NCBI GenBank assembly: GCA_006226495.1
Contig: SBGU01000007.1
Span: forward strand, 1 to 64,000
Length of the DNA stretch: 64,000 bases
From: Alphaproteobacteria bacterium
GTDB taxonomy: Bacteria > Pseudomonadota > Alphaproteobacteria > Sphingomonadales > Kordiimonadaceae
Reading direction: 5' to 3'
Part shown: piece by piece, positions 41,201 to 52,102 of the stretch
Position numbering within the stretch: position 1 is the first letter of the stretch
Layout of the letters: each line of letters starts with the position of its first letter
Notes under the pieces: generated by a model
The model's input: only the letters and a program-made list of their open reading frames with translations
Databases searched by the model: none
What the model was told of the DNA's origin: nothing
Position numbers and translations under genes: made by a program

Positions 41201-41635
41201 ATGAATAGCGTTAATCCGGATATCGAGGACCTGTGCCTGCAAAAAGGCATGCGGATGACCGACCAGCGCCGGGTGATTGCCAAGGTTCTGACCGAGGCTA
41301 CCGACCATCCGGATGTCGAAGAGGTTTATCGCCGCTCCACGGCTGTCGATTCCGGAATCAGCATTGCGACCGTGTACCGGACCGTGCGCCTGTTCGAGGA
41401 AGCCGGCATCCTGGAACGCCATGATTTTCGTGACGGTCGCTCGCGCTATGAGGCTGCGACCGAAGAACATCACGACCATCTTATCAATGTCGAAACCGGC
41501 GAAGTGCTGGAGTTTCACAATGATGAAATAGAAGCGTTGCAAGAAGAGATTGCGCGGCGACTCGGTTTCCGTCTGGTTGACCACCGGATGGAACTGTATG
41601 GGGTGCCCGTAAAGAAGGAAGACAAGGGCGCCTGA
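41201..41635 (+). CDS. fur: Ferric uptake regulator family protein Fur
   Basis: A 144-residue Fur-family regulator. It has the winged helix (MTDQRRVIAKVL, ISIATVYRTVRLF), the first metal site HHDH (H90, H91, H93) and a dimerisation domain with ALQEEIARRLGFRLVDH. The CxxC zinc site of E. coli Fur is absent, as in many alphaproteobacterial Fur/Mur proteins, so iron versus manganese sensing cannot be decided. The start ATG 41201 follows AAGGAGCACCTC. Confidence 0.87.
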   Translation: MNSVNPDIEDLCLQKGMRMTDQRRVIAKVLTEATDHPDVEEVYRRSTAVDSGISIATVYRTVRLFEEAGILERHDFRDGRSRYEAATEEHHDHLINVETGEVLEFHNDEIEALQEEIARRLGFRLVDHRMELYGVPVKKEDKGA

Positions 41636-41656
41636 TGACGGCCCGCGGAGCAAGCC

Positions 41657-42562
41657 ATGACGGTGGAATACGGAGGTCTGAAATCCAACCTCGGGTCTGA
41701 CGGCTGGACGCTGTTGGGCATCGTGCGTATTTGCACCGTACTTCTTGCTTCGATACCGATTATTTCCATCCAGTATTTCATGGTGCGTTTTGCCCGCAAG
41801 GCCTGGTGGCCGATGGCGGGGCTGTGGCACCGTACTGCCTCCGGGCTTCTGGGCATCCGGGTCAAGGTTGTCGGTTGGAAACCGCACGATGGTCCGGTGT
41901 TGTATGCCGCGAACCATACCTCGTGGCTGGACATTCTGATCCTGGGTGGCCTGCTGCCGAACGCCAGCTTCATTGCCAAATCGGAAGTGGCCGGCTGGGG
42001 TTTCATCGGCTCTCTGTGCAAGCTGCACAAGACGGTATTCGTCAACCGCGAACGCCGCAGCGACAGTGCGCGCCAGCGCGACAGCCTGTCGGATCGCGTG
42101 CGCCAGGGCCACAGCCTGATCCTGTTCCCGGAAGGCACCTCGACGGACGGCATGCGGGTTGCGCGCTTCAAATCGGCCCTGTTTTCGGTGGCCGAACAGG
42201 CGGACGAAGCCAGCGGCCACAATCTGCTGATCCAGCCGATCACCCTGGCCTATACCGAAGTTAACGGCATGCCGCTTGTGCGTTCCCAAAAACCCTGGGT
42301 CGCCTGGGTGGGGGACATGGAACTTTTCGCGCACTTGCGCCAGTTCCTCAGCCGGGCCCGGGTCGAAGCCACCCTTGAATTCCATGCGCCCATCACGCTC
42401 GCGGAAGCCGGCTGCCGCAAGGAACTGGCCGCCTATTGCGAGCGCGAAATCAGGGCCGGGCTTGAACGCGCGCACCGGGCTGAGCTGCGGCTTGGCCCCC
42501 GGGCCAGCCTGCCGGCACCTGCCGAGGTCGCCCTCATGGACGGTACCGAGCGCATTGCCTGA
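41657..42562 (+). CDS. 1-acyl-sn-glycerol-3-phosphate acyltransferase (PlsC family)
   Basis: A 301-residue acyltransferase that makes phosphatidic acid or a related lipid. An N-terminal anchor (about 18-45) precedes NHTSWLD (HX4D, about 92-98) and FPEGTS (about 156-161), the acceptor site, with ADEAS and PITLAYTE after them. Unlike the gene at 1193 all catalytic residues are standard, so this may be the main PlsC or an OlsA-type enzyme. It lies between fur and miaB on the same strand. Confidence 0.88.
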   Translation: MTVEYGGLKSNLGSDGWTLLGIVRICTVLLASIPIISIQYFMVRFARKAWWPMAGLWHRTASGLLGIRVKVVGWKPHDGPVLYAANHTSWLDILILGGLLPNASFIAKSEVAGWGFIGSLCKLHKTVFVNRERRSDSARQRDSLSDRVRQGHSLILFPEGTSTDGMRVARFKSALFSVAEQADEASGHNLLIQPITLAYTEVNGMPLVRSQKPWVAWVGDMELFAHLRQFLSRARVEATLEFHAPITLAEAGCRKELAAYCEREIRAGLERAHRAELRLGPRASLPAPAEVALMDGTERIA

Positions 42563-42667
42563 GCTTCGCCGGTTGACTCTTCAGGCTTGTTTGGTAGTCT
42601 CCGGCACCTTTTTCCGGACCCCGGACATGAAGACAGAGTTGCGCCCGCACGCGGGCAGGAGTGCGCC

Positions 42668-44071
42668 TTGAGCAAAAAAGTCCATATCAAGACCTACGGC
42701 TGCCAGATGAATGTTTACGACAGTAAACGCATGGCCGACGTGCTGAAGCCCCATGGCTATGAAGTGTCCGAGAGCGCGGACGACGCCGATCTCGTGATCC
42801 TGAACACCTGCCATATCCGGGAAAAGGCGGCGGAAAAGGTCTATTCCGAAATCGGGCGCCTGCGCGCCACCAAGGACGAGATGGCGGCTGAAGGCAAGAA
42901 TATGTTCATCGCGGTCGCCGGCTGTGTTGCGCAGGCCGAGGGCCCGGAAATGATGCGCCGTGCGCCGGCCATCGACATGGTGCTTGGTCCGCAGACATAC
43001 CACCGCCTGCCCGACATGCTGAAAGCTGCCGAAGAACAGCGCACCGGTGGTCGCAAGTCGGCCCGGGTGCTGGATACCGATTTCCCTGTCGATACCAAGT
43101 TCGACCACCTGCCCACGGACAGCGATTTCGACGGCCCCGCCGCGTTCCTGACCGTGCAGGAAGGCTGCGACAAATTCTGTACCTTCTGTGTGGTGCCCTA
43201 TACCCGCGGCGCCGAATACAGCCGGCCGGTTGCCGATATTGTTGCAGAAGCAACACGTCTGGTGGCCAAAGGCGTGGTGGAAATCACGCTCCTCGGCCAG
43301 AATGTCAACGCCTATCACGGCGACGACGGACAGGGCGGCACGGCGTCGCTCGGTGCCCTGATCAGGGCGCTTGATGCCATCGACGGGCTGGAACGTATCC
43401 GCTATACCACCTCGCACCCGCGCGACATGGATGATGAACTGGTGTTTGCGCACCGCGATGTTGCCTCTTGCATGCCCTACCTGCACCTGCCGGTTCAAAG
43501 TGGCTCGGACCGCATTCTGGATGCCATGAACCGCAAACATACCCGCGAAGAATATTTCGCGGTGGTCGATCGGCTCAGGGCCGCGCGGCCCGATCTGGCG
43601 CTGTCGTCCGACTTCATCGTCGGTTTCCCGGGTGAAACGGACGAGGATTTCGAAGCCACGCTCGACCTGGTGCGCCGGGTGAATTACGCCCAGGCCTACA
43701 GCTTCAAATACAGCCCGCGTCCGGGCACGCCGGCGAGCGTGATCGAGGACCAGGTGCCCGAGGATGTGAAGTCCGAACGCCTTGCGCGGCTGCAGGCGCT
43801 GATCAATGAACAGCAGGTCGCGTTCAACGAGGCCAGCATCGGCAAAACCATGGATGTTCTTTTGGAGCGCGAGGGCAAAATGCCCGGCCAGTTGATCGGC
43901 CGCAGCCCCTACCTGCAATCCGTGCATGTTGACGTCTCGAAAGCCGACAATGCGCTGGACGCGGCGGGCGATAAACCATACAGTGGTTACATGGGTAAAA
44001 TGGTCCGCGTGATGATCGTCGAAGGCGGGCCGAACAGCCTTAAAGGGGAACTTGTCAGTACCCTCCACTGA
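42668..44071 (+). CDS. miaB: tRNA-2-methylthio-N6-dimethylallyladenosine synthase MiaB
   Basis: A 467-residue radical-SAM enzyme that adds the methylthio group to i6A37 of tRNA. It has the N-terminal methylthiotransferase domain with KTYGCQMN and NTCHIREKA, the radical-SAM cluster CDKFCTFC (C167, C171, C174) and a C-terminal TRAM domain. The start is TTG at 42668, six bases after AGGAG at 42657-42661; the longer frame from 42587 lacks such a site. It heads miaB-phoH-ybeY-corC-lnt. Confidence 0.94.
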   Translation: MSKKVHIKTYGCQMNVYDSKRMADVLKPHGYEVSESADDADLVILNTCHIREKAAEKVYSEIGRLRATKDEMAAEGKNMFIAVAGCVAQAEGPEMMRRAPAIDMVLGPQTYHRLPDMLKAAEEQRTGGRKSARVLDTDFPVDTKFDHLPTDSDFDGPAAFLTVQEGCDKFCTFCVVPYTRGAEYSRPVADIVAEATRLVAKGVVEITLLGQNVNAYHGDDGQGGTASLGALIRALDAIDGLERIRYTTSHPRDMDDELVFAHRDVASCMPYLHLPVQSGSDRILDAMNRKHTREEYFAVVDRLRAARPDLALSSDFIVGFPGETDEDFEATLDLVRRVNYAQAYSFKYSPRPGTPASVIEDQVPEDVKSERLARLQALINEQQVAFNEASIGKTMDVLLEREGKMPGQLIGRSPYLQSVHVDVSKADNALDAAGDKPYSGYMGKMVRVMIVEGGPNSLKGELVSTLH

Positions 44072-44108
44072 TCGGCGGACGGGCTGGCATACAGGAGCCG
44101 CGAACCAT

Positions 44109-45155
44109 TTGAATATGTACGCCAAGGCCAGCTCAGCGCCCGCCCACGCGGGCAAAGCTTCAGACAACCGCAAGAAAGTGGTTGAATTCGAAGATAACCG
44201 CCTCGCCGCCGTCGTTTTTGGTCAACACGACAGAAATCTCGCCCGCATCGAACAGCGCCTCGGCGTTGTACTTATCAACCGTGGCAACCGGGTCGCAATC
44301 GAAGGCGCACCTGACCGCACGGACATTGCGCGCGAAGTTCTGAAGGACCTCTACGAAATGGCGCGTTCGGGCCGTGCGATCGACATTGGCGATGTCGACG
44401 GCGCCGTGCGCATGGCCGAGGGACTGCCGCCCGCGGGCAGCAGCCAGCCGACCGTGTCAGCACGCCCGGCCCAGGTGGTACCGGCGGTCGCAGGCGACAT
44501 GAAGATCACGACCCGCAACCGGGTCATCATGCCGCGCACGCCTGGGCAGGGCGAATATATCCGCAACCTGTCAAGCCACGAGATGGTGTTTGGTGTCGGC
44601 CCGGCCGGTACCGGCAAGACCTATCTGGCGGTGGCAATGGCCGTGGCCCGCATGCTGGCCGGCGAAATCGACCGTATCGTGCTGTCGCGCCCGGCGGTGG
44701 AGGCCGGTGAAAACCTTGGCTTCCTGCCCGGCGACCTGAAGGACAAGGTCGACCCCTACCTGCGCCCGCTGTATGACGCGCTTTACGACATGATGCCGGC
44801 CGAGCAGGTGGAAAAACGCATCGCCAGCAACCAGATCGAGATAGCGCCGCTCGCGTACATGCGCGGCCGCACGCTGGCGAATGCCTATGTCATCCTCGAC
44901 GAGGCGCAGAACACCACGCCGATGCAGATGAAAATGTTCCTCACCCGTTTCGGTGAAAACAGCCGCATGGCCATCTGTGGTGACCCCAGCCAGGTGGACC
45001 TGCCGAAAAACACGCGCTCGGGCCTCGCCCATGCGCTTGAGATCCTCGACGGTGTCAAAGGCATCGCCATTACCCGTTTCACCAAACATGATGTGGTCCG
45101 CCACCCGCTGGTCGGTCGCATCGTTGAAGCTTACGGCGACGAAGACGGTCGCTGA
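44109..45155 (+). CDS. phoH: PhoH family protein
   Basis: A 348-residue ATPase of the PhoH/YbeZ type. The P-loop is GPAGTGKTY and the Walker B ILDEAQNTT, with GDPSQVDLP after it. It is coexpressed with ybeY, and YbeZ binds YbeY in rRNA maturation. The start is either TTG 44109 (11 bases after AGGAG) or ATG 44115; the protein part before residue 120 has the KH-like region LARIEQRLGV. Confidence 0.92.
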   Translation: MNMYAKASSAPAHAGKASDNRKKVVEFEDNRLAAVVFGQHDRNLARIEQRLGVVLINRGNRVAIEGAPDRTDIAREVLKDLYEMARSGRAIDIGDVDGAVRMAEGLPPAGSSQPTVSARPAQVVPAVAGDMKITTRNRVIMPRTPGQGEYIRNLSSHEMVFGVGPAGTGKTYLAVAMAVARMLAGEIDRIVLSRPAVEAGENLGFLPGDLKDKVDPYLRPLYDALYDMMPAEQVEKRIASNQIEIAPLAYMRGRTLANAYVILDEAQNTTPMQMKMFLTRFGENSRMAICGDPSQVDLPKNTRSGLAHALEILDGVKGIAITRFTKHDVVRHPLVGRIVEAYGDEDGR

Positions 45156-45164
45156 CAGAAGAAA

Positions 45165-45737
45165 ATGACCGACGATATACCCTCTAGTAGAACCGGGCAG
45201 GCCAGCCTGAGCGACCTGCCCGGCCTTACCTTCGACCTTGAAATCGCGGCAGACGGCCTCGGTGAACCGGGCCCTGTGGCAACAACAATCGAAACCGCAG
45301 CCGCAACCGCCCTTCTGGCGGCCCTTACCCACCCGGATGCGCCAATGGAACTGTCTGTCCGTATCGTTGACGATGCGGAAAGCCAGGCCCTGAACCGCGA
45401 TTACCGCGGCAAGGACAAGCCCACCAACGTGCTGTCGTTCCCGGGCACCGACCCAGACGAGATTTCGGACTGTTTCCGCATGGCCAAGCTGGGTGGGCCG
45501 CCTGTGATGCTGGGCGACCTGGCGATCGCCGCGCCCGTTCTGGTGCGCGAGGCGGCGGAACAGGACAAGCCGGTCCTGGAGCATCTGGCGCATTTAACCG
45601 TGCATGGGGTTTTACATCTGCTCGGTTACGACCATATTGACGAAGAAGAGGCAGAGGACATGGAAGCTTTCGAGGCTGAAATCCTCGCCGACCTTGGCAT
45701 TGCCGACCCCTATCTAGTGGAACATGAAGATGACTGA
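45165..45737 (+). CDS. ybeY: Endoribonuclease YbeY
   Basis: A 190-residue metal-dependent RNase that processes 16S rRNA and works in ribosome quality control. The zinc motif is [11 protein letters not shown] (about 147-157). [17 protein letters not shown] is also typical. The N-terminus is longer than in E. coli. Its stop lies within the start of corC. Confidence 0.93.
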   Translation: MTDDIPSSRTGQASLSDLPGLTFDLEIAADGLGEPGPVATTIETAAATALLAALTHPDAPMELSVRIVDDAESQALNRDYRGKDKPTNVLSFPGTDPDEISDCFRMAKLGGPPVMLGDLAIAAPVLVREAAEQDKPVLEHLAHLTVHGVLHLLGYDHIDEEEAEDMEAFEAEILADLGIADPYLVEHEDD

Positions 45738-46623
45738 ACAGCGGCTCAAGAACCAGGGCGGCTTGGTACGGACCCTCAAGGAACTGCTGGGCATGCGCTC
45801 GGCGGAAGTGTCGTTGCGCGAAAGCCTTGAAGAAGCGCTGGACGAGCACGAAGAAGAAGCGCTGGGCCAGACCCTGGGCCAGGAAGAGCGCGAGATGATC
45901 TTCAACGTGCTCGAATATGGCGCGCTTCGGGCCTATGATGTCATGGTGCCACGGGCGGACATTGTCGGTGTATCGGTCGACACGACCTATGACGACCTGA
46001 TCAGGCTGTTCGCCAATGCCGCCCATTCGCGCATGCCTGTATACCGCGACACGCTCGATGATGTGCTTGGCATGGTGCATGTGAAAGATGCGCTGAAGGT
46101 CATGGCCGACGGCACCGACACCGCGGCCTTCAAGATTGGTGCGATCCAGCGGCCCGTGCTCTATGTGGCGCCGTCCATGAAGATCATCGACTTGCTGGCA
46201 AAAATGCGCGCCACGCGCACCCATATGGCCATTGTGGTCGACGAATATGGCGGCACCGACGGGCTTGTGACCGTGGAAGACATTGTCGAGGAAATCGTCG
46301 GCGAGATTGAGGACGAACACGATACCATCGAGGAACCCGACCTGGTGGCCCTGCCGGGCGGTGGCTTCGATGCCGATGCGCGGCTTGAAATGGAAGAACT
46401 TGAAGAAGTTCTGGGCATCGACCTGTTGCCGGAAGGTGAACGCGAAGATGTCGACACCCTGGGCGGCCTGGTGTTCAGCCTTGCGGGCTGTGTGCCCGAA
46501 ATCGGTGAAGTGATCGTGCATGACAGTGGCTACCGGTTCGAGGTGGTGGACGCCGACCCGCGGCGCATTTATAAAGTGCGCATCCATCCGCCTGTGAAGG
46601 ACCAGCCTGCCGCCGATGACTGA
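45724..46623 (+). CDS. corC: Hemolysin/CorC-type transport-associated protein
   Basis: A 299-residue soluble protein with two CBS domains (about 80-205) and a CorC_HlyC domain (about 215-295). It has [19 protein letters not shown], the [10 protein letters not shown] and [21 protein letters not shown] signatures. It is associated with magnesium and cobalt efflux in E. coli. It overlaps ybeY by 14 bases and lnt by eight, so translation is coupled. The start is ATG at 45724; ATG 45730 is possible. Confidence 0.9.
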   Translation: MKMTEQRLKNQGGLVRTLKELLGMRSAEVSLRESLEEALDEHEEEALGQTLGQEEREMIFNVLEYGALRAYDVMVPRADIVGVSVDTTYDDLIRLFANAAHSRMPVYRDTLDDVLGMVHVKDALKVMADGTDTAAFKIGAIQRPVLYVAPSMKIIDLLAKMRATRTHMAIVVDEYGGTDGLVTVEDIVEEIVGEIEDEHDTIEEPDLVALPGGGFDADARLEMEELEEVLGIDLLPEGEREDVDTLGGLVFSLAGCVPEIGEVIVHDSGYRFEVVDADPRRIYKVRIHPPVKDQPAADD

Positions 46624-48223
46624 CAGCACCCTTGCCATGAACCCGAAGGCGGCGGTCGACCGCGCATTCGACTGGGTCAAGACCCGCAGCCGGCTTGCCT
46701 GGCCGGGGCTTGCCTTTGTGACCGGTCTCATGATGTCGCGCACTTTCGCGCCCATGAACCTGTTCCCGCTGTTGTTCGTGGCAATCCCGCTGATGATCCT
46801 GATCCTCGACCGTGTGCAGTCGGGGCGTGAAGCCTTCAGCCAGGGCTGGTGGGTCGGGTTTGGTATGTTTGCCCTTGGCATGAACTGGGTCGGCCATTCT
46901 TTTACCCAGCAGGATGCCGTGCCGGCGGGGCTTGCGCCCTTTGCCGTGGTCATTATGGCGGCGGGGCTTGCGCTCTATATCGGGCTTACCTTCTGGGTGG
47001 CCTGGCGCCTGTGGCCGAAGGGCTGGTTCCGCATCGTTTATTTTGCTGCTGTCTGGACCCTGTTCGAAGTCGCGCGGGGTACCTGGTTCACCGGGCTGCC
47101 GTGGCTTCTGGTCGGCTCAGCCTGGGCCGAGTGGCTGTCGGTCGCCCAAAGCGTGCTGTGGCTCAGCGTCTATGGCCTGACGTTCGTGACCATGCTGGCC
47201 GCAGGCTGGATCGTCTGCCTGGTTGATGGTGCCTTCAGTGTGCGGCGCTCTGTGGTCGCATCCCTGGGTGTGCTGCTGTTTGCAGTGATCGCCCTTGCGG
47301 GCTACCAGCGGCTTGCGAACAATGAAACCCGCTATCATCTTGCGGTGACCATGCGGCTTGTGCAGGCCAATATCCCGCAGCGGGAAAAATGGATTTCCTA
47401 CCTGATCGACGACCATTTCGAACGCTATCTGCAACTGTCGCGTCGCGGCGACATGGATGGCCGCGCGCGGGGCGTGCGCCTGCTGATCTGGCCCGAAACA
47501 GCCGTGCAGCGCGAGAATTTCGACCGCGAGGGATCGATCCCGCGCTGGCAGATGTCGAAGCTTCTGGAATATGGTTCGTTCGCCATCACCGGTGCGCCGC
47601 GTTATGAACACACGCCCGATGGCACCCGCTTTTTCAACAGCCTGTTTGCGCTCAATTCCAAGGGCGACCTTTATGCCCGCTATGACAAGGTCAAGCTGGT
47701 GCCCTTCGGCGAATATGTGCCCATGGCCGGCATCCTGAATGCGATCGGCCTGGAACAGTTGACCGGTGGTGCCCCGTTCACGCCGGGCGAACGGCACCAG
47801 ACCGTGCACCTGCCGGGTGTGCCGTCCTTTTCGCCGCTCGTGTGTTACGAGGTGATTTTCCCGGGGCAGGCCTTCAATCCCGCAGATCGGCCTGAATGGC
47901 TGTTGAATGTCACCAATGATGGCTGGTTCGGCATGACCGAAGGCCCGTACCAGCACCTGGCGCTGGCGCGGCTTCGGGCCATTGAAGAGGGCCTTCCGCT
48001 TGTGCGCAGCGCCGGCACCGGCATCAGCGCCGTGATCGACCCCTATGGCCGCACGGTCAATAAACTGGGCCTGAACCGCCAGGGCGTGCTTGAAAGCCCG
48101 TTGCCGCAGGCGAACGAGGCGCCGGCGATCCCGTCCGCCCTCAGGGTGCTTGTTGCCCTCATATTGTCGGCTGGTATCATGGCTATCCAGATGTGGCGGC
48201 ATTCGCGCGGGCAGGCAAAATAG
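46616..48223 (+). CDS. lnt: Apolipoprotein N-acyltransferase
   Basis: The 535-residue inner membrane enzyme adds the third acyl chain to lipoproteins. About seven helices (about 25-230) precede a carbon-nitrogen hydrolase domain (about 245-505) with the triad E in WPETAVQ, K in YDKVKLVPFGE and C in VCYEVIF, then a last helix (about 507-525). It is next to corC as in E. coli. Confidence 0.94.
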   Translation: MTDSTLAMNPKAAVDRAFDWVKTRSRLAWPGLAFVTGLMMSRTFAPMNLFPLLFVAIPLMILILDRVQSGREAFSQGWWVGFGMFALGMNWVGHSFTQQDAVPAGLAPFAVVIMAAGLALYIGLTFWVAWRLWPKGWFRIVYFAAVWTLFEVARGTWFTGLPWLLVGSAWAEWLSVAQSVLWLSVYGLTFVTMLAAGWIVCLVDGAFSVRRSVVASLGVLLFAVIALAGYQRLANNETRYHLAVTMRLVQANIPQREKWISYLIDDHFERYLQLSRRGDMDGRARGVRLLIWPETAVQRENFDREGSIPRWQMSKLLEYGSFAITGAPRYEHTPDGTRFFNSLFALNSKGDLYARYDKVKLVPFGEYVPMAGILNAIGLEQLTGGAPFTPGERHQTVHLPGVPSFSPLVCYEVIFPGQAFNPADRPEWLLNVTNDGWFGMTEGPYQHLALARLRAIEEGLPLVRSAGTGISAVIDPYGRTVNKLGLNRQGVLESPLPQANEAPAIPSALRVLVALILSAGIMAIQMWRHSRGQAK

Positions 48224-48262
48224 GCTTTGCGCACCCGCATCTCCCGCGCTATAGGGGCGCCC

Positions 48263-48976
48263 ATGACCGAAACCGAAGACAAAAAGCTCCATACCGACCC
48301 CTCGCGCCGCTTTTTTGGCCGCCGCAAGGGCAAAAGCCTGTCGGGCCGCAAACAGGGCCTGATGGACGATCTGCTGCCGCGCATTTCGGTGCAGATTCCG
48401 GATGGTGATCAGATGATCGACCCCGCCAGCCTGTTCACGAGCCCGAAGCGGGCCCTGTGGCTGGAAATCGGTTTTGGCAAAGGTGAACATCTGGCCTGGC
48501 AGGCCGAGGCGCACCCGGATGTCGGCCTTGTCGGCTGCGAGCCTTACCTCAATGGTGTTGCAGGCCTTCTGACACACATCGAGGAACGGGAAATCGACAA
48601 TATCCGCATCTATGGCGACGACGCGCGCCATGTGCTGTGGAAATTGCCGGATGCATCGGTCGAACGTGTGTTCCTTCTGCATCCCGACCCCTGGCCAAAG
48701 GCACGCCATGCGCGCCGGCGCTTCGTCAATCCGTCCAACCTGGATGATATCGCCCGGGTCATGGTCGATGGTGGAGAATTCCGGGTCGGCACCGACCATC
48801 CCATCTATCGGGAATGGACGGCGCTGCAGATGAGCGCGCGGACCGATTTCGAATGGCTGGCCGAAGGCCCTGAAGACTGGCTGACCCGCCCGGACGACTG
48901 GCCCGAAACCCGGTACGAGGCAAAGGCGCTTGAAGGCCGGGCGACCTATTTCCGTTTCCGGCGCCTGCCACGATAA
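48263..48976 (+). CDS. trmB: tRNA (guanine-N7-)-methyltransferase
   Basis: A 237-residue SAM methyltransferase acting on G46 of tRNA. It has LEIGFGKGEHL (SAM motif), the TrmB-specific HPDPWPKARHARRRF and DHPIYREW. The start ATG 48263 is after GGGGCG; ATG 48227 is a possible longer start. It ends the miaB-to-trmB run and lies 254 bases upstream of rimP. Confidence 0.92.
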   Translation: MTETEDKKLHTDPSRRFFGRRKGKSLSGRKQGLMDDLLPRISVQIPDGDQMIDPASLFTSPKRALWLEIGFGKGEHLAWQAEAHPDVGLVGCEPYLNGVAGLLTHIEEREIDNIRIYGDDARHVLWKLPDASVERVFLLHPDPWPKARHARRRFVNPSNLDDIARVMVDGGEFRVGTDHPIYREWTALQMSARTDFEWLAEGPEDWLTRPDDWPETRYEAKALEGRATYFRFRRLPR

Positions 48977-49062
48977 CGGCGGGGCGAATCGGACCATCGG
49001 TTTTCGAATTTTCCCGCCCGGCCCGAAGGGCCGCAGAGCAAGGCGGCGCCTGCAATTCTTCC

Positions 49063-49090
49063 TTGCTCCATCAGCATTCAGGCGTTATAT
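49063..49090 (+). promoter_or_regulatory. Possible promoter of the rimP-nusA-infB operon
   Basis: TTGCTC (49063-49068), 16 bases, then TTATAT (49085-49090) resemble -35 and -10 elements. The leader then has a 7-bp hairpin with a TTCG loop (AGTGGGC-TTCG-GCCCACT at 49131-49148) before rimP. Confidence 0.4.
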
Positions 49091-49230
49091 AGGGGCCGCT
49101 TCTCCTAGAGTATTGGTATTTATTCCGGGAGTGGGCTTCGGCCCACTGTTGCGATAACCCATACCCTGAGGACAGTGGCCGTGTAGCGTTTGGCCCCCGG
49201 TGAGAGCCGGAAGCGGAAAGGACTGGATTG

Positions 49231-49746
49231 GTGAGCGAACCCGCGAATCAGATTGCTGCGATCATTGAAAAGACCGTTGAAGCCCTTGGTTTCGAACTGG
49301 TCCGGGTAACCTATGGCGGTGGGCGCAAGCCGACCCTGCAGATCATGGCGCAGCGTCCGGATGGCACGATGAGTGTTGATGACTGTGCCACCCTGTCGCG
49401 CGAGGTTTCGCTGATCCTGGACGTTGAGGACCCGCTGCCGGGTGAATATCTGCTCGAAGTCAGCTCGCCCGGTATCGACCGGCCGCTGACACGGCCCAAG
49501 GATTTCGAGCGCTGGCTCGGGTTCGAAGCCAAGATCGAGCTCGGCATGCAGATTGATGGCCGCCGGCGGTTCCGGGGGCGCCTGGTGTCCTATGAAGGCG
49601 ACAAGCTGACACTGGATACCGACGAAGGATCGGTTACCGTCGATTATGACGATATCGCCAAGGCGAAGCTGATCCTGACGGACGAACTGTTGGAAGCGGT
49701 GCAGAAACAGGCCCGCGAACGAGAAGCCGCCGCGGCGGATAAATAA
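49231..49746 (+). CDS. rimP: Ribosome maturation factor RimP
   Basis: A 171-residue protein needed to mature the small subunit. It has ALGFELVRVTYG, LEVSSPGIDRPLTRPKDFERWLG and an SH3-like C-terminal domain (VTVDYDDIAKAKL). The start is GTG at 49231 with AAAGGA upstream. It is the first gene of the rimP-nusA-ylxR-infB-rbfA-truB-rpsO-pnp run. Confidence 0.93.
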   Translation: MSEPANQIAAIIEKTVEALGFELVRVTYGGGRKPTLQIMAQRPDGTMSVDDCATLSREVSLILDVEDPLPGEYLLEVSSPGIDRPLTRPKDFERWLGFEAKIELGMQIDGRRRFRGRLVSYEGDKLTLDTDEGSVTVDYDDIAKAKLILTDELLEAVQKQAREREAAAADK

Positions 49747-49807
49747 TGGTTTTTGGCAGGTGGGTGGCGCACGCGCCGCATGCCTCAAAAGCAATGGAGT
49801 GAATGTG

Positions 49808-51433
49808 ATGGCACCTGCTGTCAGTGCAAACAGGCTGGAACTGCTGCAAATCGCGGACATGGTTGCCCGCGAAAAAGCGATTGAAAAAGATATCGTGCTG
49901 GAGGCGATGGAAGAAGCCATCCAGAAAGCAGCGCGGTCCCGGTATGGCGCCGAGAACGAAATTCGTGCGCAGATCGACAAGAATACCGGCGACATCCGCC
50001 TGTTCCGCGTGCTTGAAGTCGTGGAAACCGTCGAAAATCCGGCCGTCGAGATCAGCCTCGCCGAAGCGCGCCTCGACAAGCCGGATGCCGAAGTGGGCGA
50101 TTACCTGGCCTCGAGCCTGCCGCCGATGGATTTCGGCCGTATCGCCGCGCAGACCGCCAAGCAGGTTATCGTGCAGAAGGTGCGCGACGCCGAACGCCAG
50201 CGCCAGTATGACGAATACAAGGACCGTGTTGGTGAAGTGATCACCGGCATCGTGAAGCGCGTCGAATATGGCAACGTGATTGTCGATCTCGGCAAGGCCG
50301 AAGCCATCATGCGCCGCGACCAGGTGATCCCGCGCGAACATATCCGCCAGAACGAGCGTATCCGCGGCTTCATTTATGAAGTACGCCGCGAAAACCGTGG
50401 CCCGCAGATTTTCATGTCGCGCACGCGCCCTGAATTCATGGCCGCGCTGTTTGCACAGGAAGTGCCCGAGATCTATGATGGCATCATCGAGATCCGTTCG
50501 GTCGCCCGCGACCCCGGTTCGCGTGCCAAGATCGCCGTTATCTCGAACGACGGTTCGATCGACCCGGTTGGTGCCTGCGTGGGTATGCGCGGTAGCCGCG
50601 TGCAGGCCGTTGTAAACGAACTGCAGGGCGAAAAGATCGACATTATTCCCTGGTCCGCTGATGTGGCGACCTTCATCGTCAACGCACTGCAGCCGGCCGA
50701 AGTGTCGAAAGTGGTTCTCGATGAAGAACGCAGTCGTGTTGAAGTGGTTGTGCCCGACGAACAGCTTTCGCTGGCCATTGGCCGCCGCGGCCAGAACGTA
50801 CGTCTGGCTTCACAACTGACCGGCTGGACCATCGATATCATGACGGAAGCCGAAGAAAGCGAACGCCGTCAGGAAGAATTCATGGCCCAGAGCCGCCGCT
50901 TCATGGAAGCGCTGGATGTGGACGATACCCTGGCGCACCTCCTGGTGGCCGAAGGCTTCACGGAGCTTGAGGAAATCGCCTATGTCGAGCCCGAAGAACT
51001 CTTGGACGTTGAAGGCTTCGATGAAGACCTGGTAACCGAGCTGCAGCGCCGCGCCCGCGAATTCCTGGAAGCGGAAGCCCGTGCGGCTGACGAACGCCGG
51101 ATCGAGCTGGGTGTCGAAGATGCCCTCGCCGATGTCGAAGGCCTGACGCCGCAGATGCTGGTTGCCCTTGGTGAAGCCGAGGTCAAGACGCTGGAAGACT
51201 TCGCCGGCTGTGCCGCCGACGAGCTGACCAGCAAGGAAGACGGCATCCTGAAGGGCTTCAGCCTGTCGGAAGACGACGCCAGCGACATGATCATGTCGGC
51301 CCGCGTTGTCCTGGGCTGGATTTCGGCTGAAGAAGCTTTCGGCAATGCCGAAGGCGAAGAAGCCGAAGCTGACGCCGATGCCGAAACCGACGCTGAAGCA
51401 GCGCCGGCGACGGAAGAAAACGCACAGGCCTGA
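49808..51433 (+). CDS. nusA: Transcription termination/antitermination factor NusA
   Basis: A 541-residue RNA polymerase elongation factor. It has the N-terminal domain with [21 protein letters not shown], an S1 domain (about 130-200), two KH domains (about 205-345; [10 protein letters not shown] and [12 protein letters not shown]) and C-terminal acidic repeats with helix-hairpin motifs. The tail is long and Glu/Ala/Asp-rich. The start is ATG 49808 after GGAG. The final TGA overlaps ylxR. Confidence 0.95.
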   Translation: MAPAVSANRLELLQIADMVAREKAIEKDIVLEAMEEAIQKAARSRYGAENEIRAQIDKNTGDIRLFRVLEVVETVENPAVEISLAEARLDKPDAEVGDYLASSLPPMDFGRIAAQTAKQVIVQKVRDAERQRQYDEYKDRVGEVITGIVKRVEYGNVIVDLGKAEAIMRRDQVIPREHIRQNERIRGFIYEVRRENRGPQIFMSRTRPEFMAALFAQEVPEIYDGIIEIRSVARDPGSRAKIAVISNDGSIDPVGACVGMRGSRVQAVVNELQGEKIDIIPWSADVATFIVNALQPAEVSKVVLDEERSRVEVVVPDEQLSLAIGRRGQNVRLASQLTGWTIDIMTEAEESERRQEEFMAQSRRFMEALDVDDTLAHLLVAEGFTELEEIAYVEPEELLDVEGFDEDLVTELQRRAREFLEAEARAADERRIELGVEDALADVEGLTPQMLVALGEAEVKTLEDFAGCAADELTSKEDGILKGFSLSEDDASDMIMSARVVLGWISAEEAFGNAEGEEAEADADAETDAEAAPATEENAQA

Positions 51434-52101
51434 TGCCTGTGCCGCGTGCCGACGACGGGCAGGGTGATGCCATGCGCGAACGCCGGTGCGTTATAAAAAT
51501 GCAGGCCGAACCGGAAGAAAAACTGGTTCGGCTGGTTCAGGGCCCGGATGGTAGTTTGGTGCCCGACGTGGCGGCCCGCCTGCCGGGGCGCGGTATCTGG
51601 ATCAGTGCCGATGCGGTGCTGATCGATGCTGCGGTCGCAAGCGGCCAGTTGGCCAAGGCGGCCAGCCGTTCCTTGAAGGCAAGCGTGCCCAAAAGTGCGG
51701 TGCCCGCCGACCTGGCGGCCCAGATCGACAGGCTGCTGGCACGCCGCTGCCTGGACCGGCTTGGGCTTGAACAGCGCGCGGGCCATGTGGTCACCGGCTT
51801 TGACAAGATCAAGGCCGCACTGTCCAAACGGGGCGCCGGGCGCCCCCGCGTCCTGTTGGCGGCCACCGATGGCGCCGACGACGGGCGCCGGAAATTGAAG
51901 GCGGCGGTGGGCAGTGATGTGCCCGTGGCGGCCGTGTTTGACCGTGAGGCCCTCAGTCTGGCGCTCGGTCGCGAGAATGTGGTGCATGTGCTGCTGTTCG
52001 ACAGCGGCGGCGCCGTAAAGTTTGAGGCCGATCTTGGCCGGTTGATGAGAATGCGTGGGCTTGACCCACACACTTGTGAAGCACAAGGGAACGAAGGTTA
52101 A
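51433..52101 (+). CDS. ylxR: YlxR family RNA-binding protein with L7Ae-like C-terminus
   Basis: A 222-residue protein. The first 85 residues form the YlxR (DUF448) fold with [19 protein letters not shown] and GRGIWIS. The second half (about 100-195) looks like an L7Ae fold ([23 protein letters not shown]). The fused form is usual in alphaproteobacteria. The ATG overlaps the nusA stop (TGATG). Its role is RNA binding near the translation operon. Confidence 0.9.
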   Translation: MPVPRADDGQGDAMRERRCVIKMQAEPEEKLVRLVQGPDGSLVPDVAARLPGRGIWISADAVLIDAAVASGQLAKAASRSLKASVPKSAVPADLAAQIDRLLARRCLDRLGLEQRAGHVVTGFDKIKAALSKRGAGRPRVLLAATDGADDGRRKLKAAVGSDVPVAAVFDREALSLALGRENVVHVLLFDSGGAVKFEADLGRLMRMRGLDPHTCEAQGNEG

Positions 52102-52102
52102 T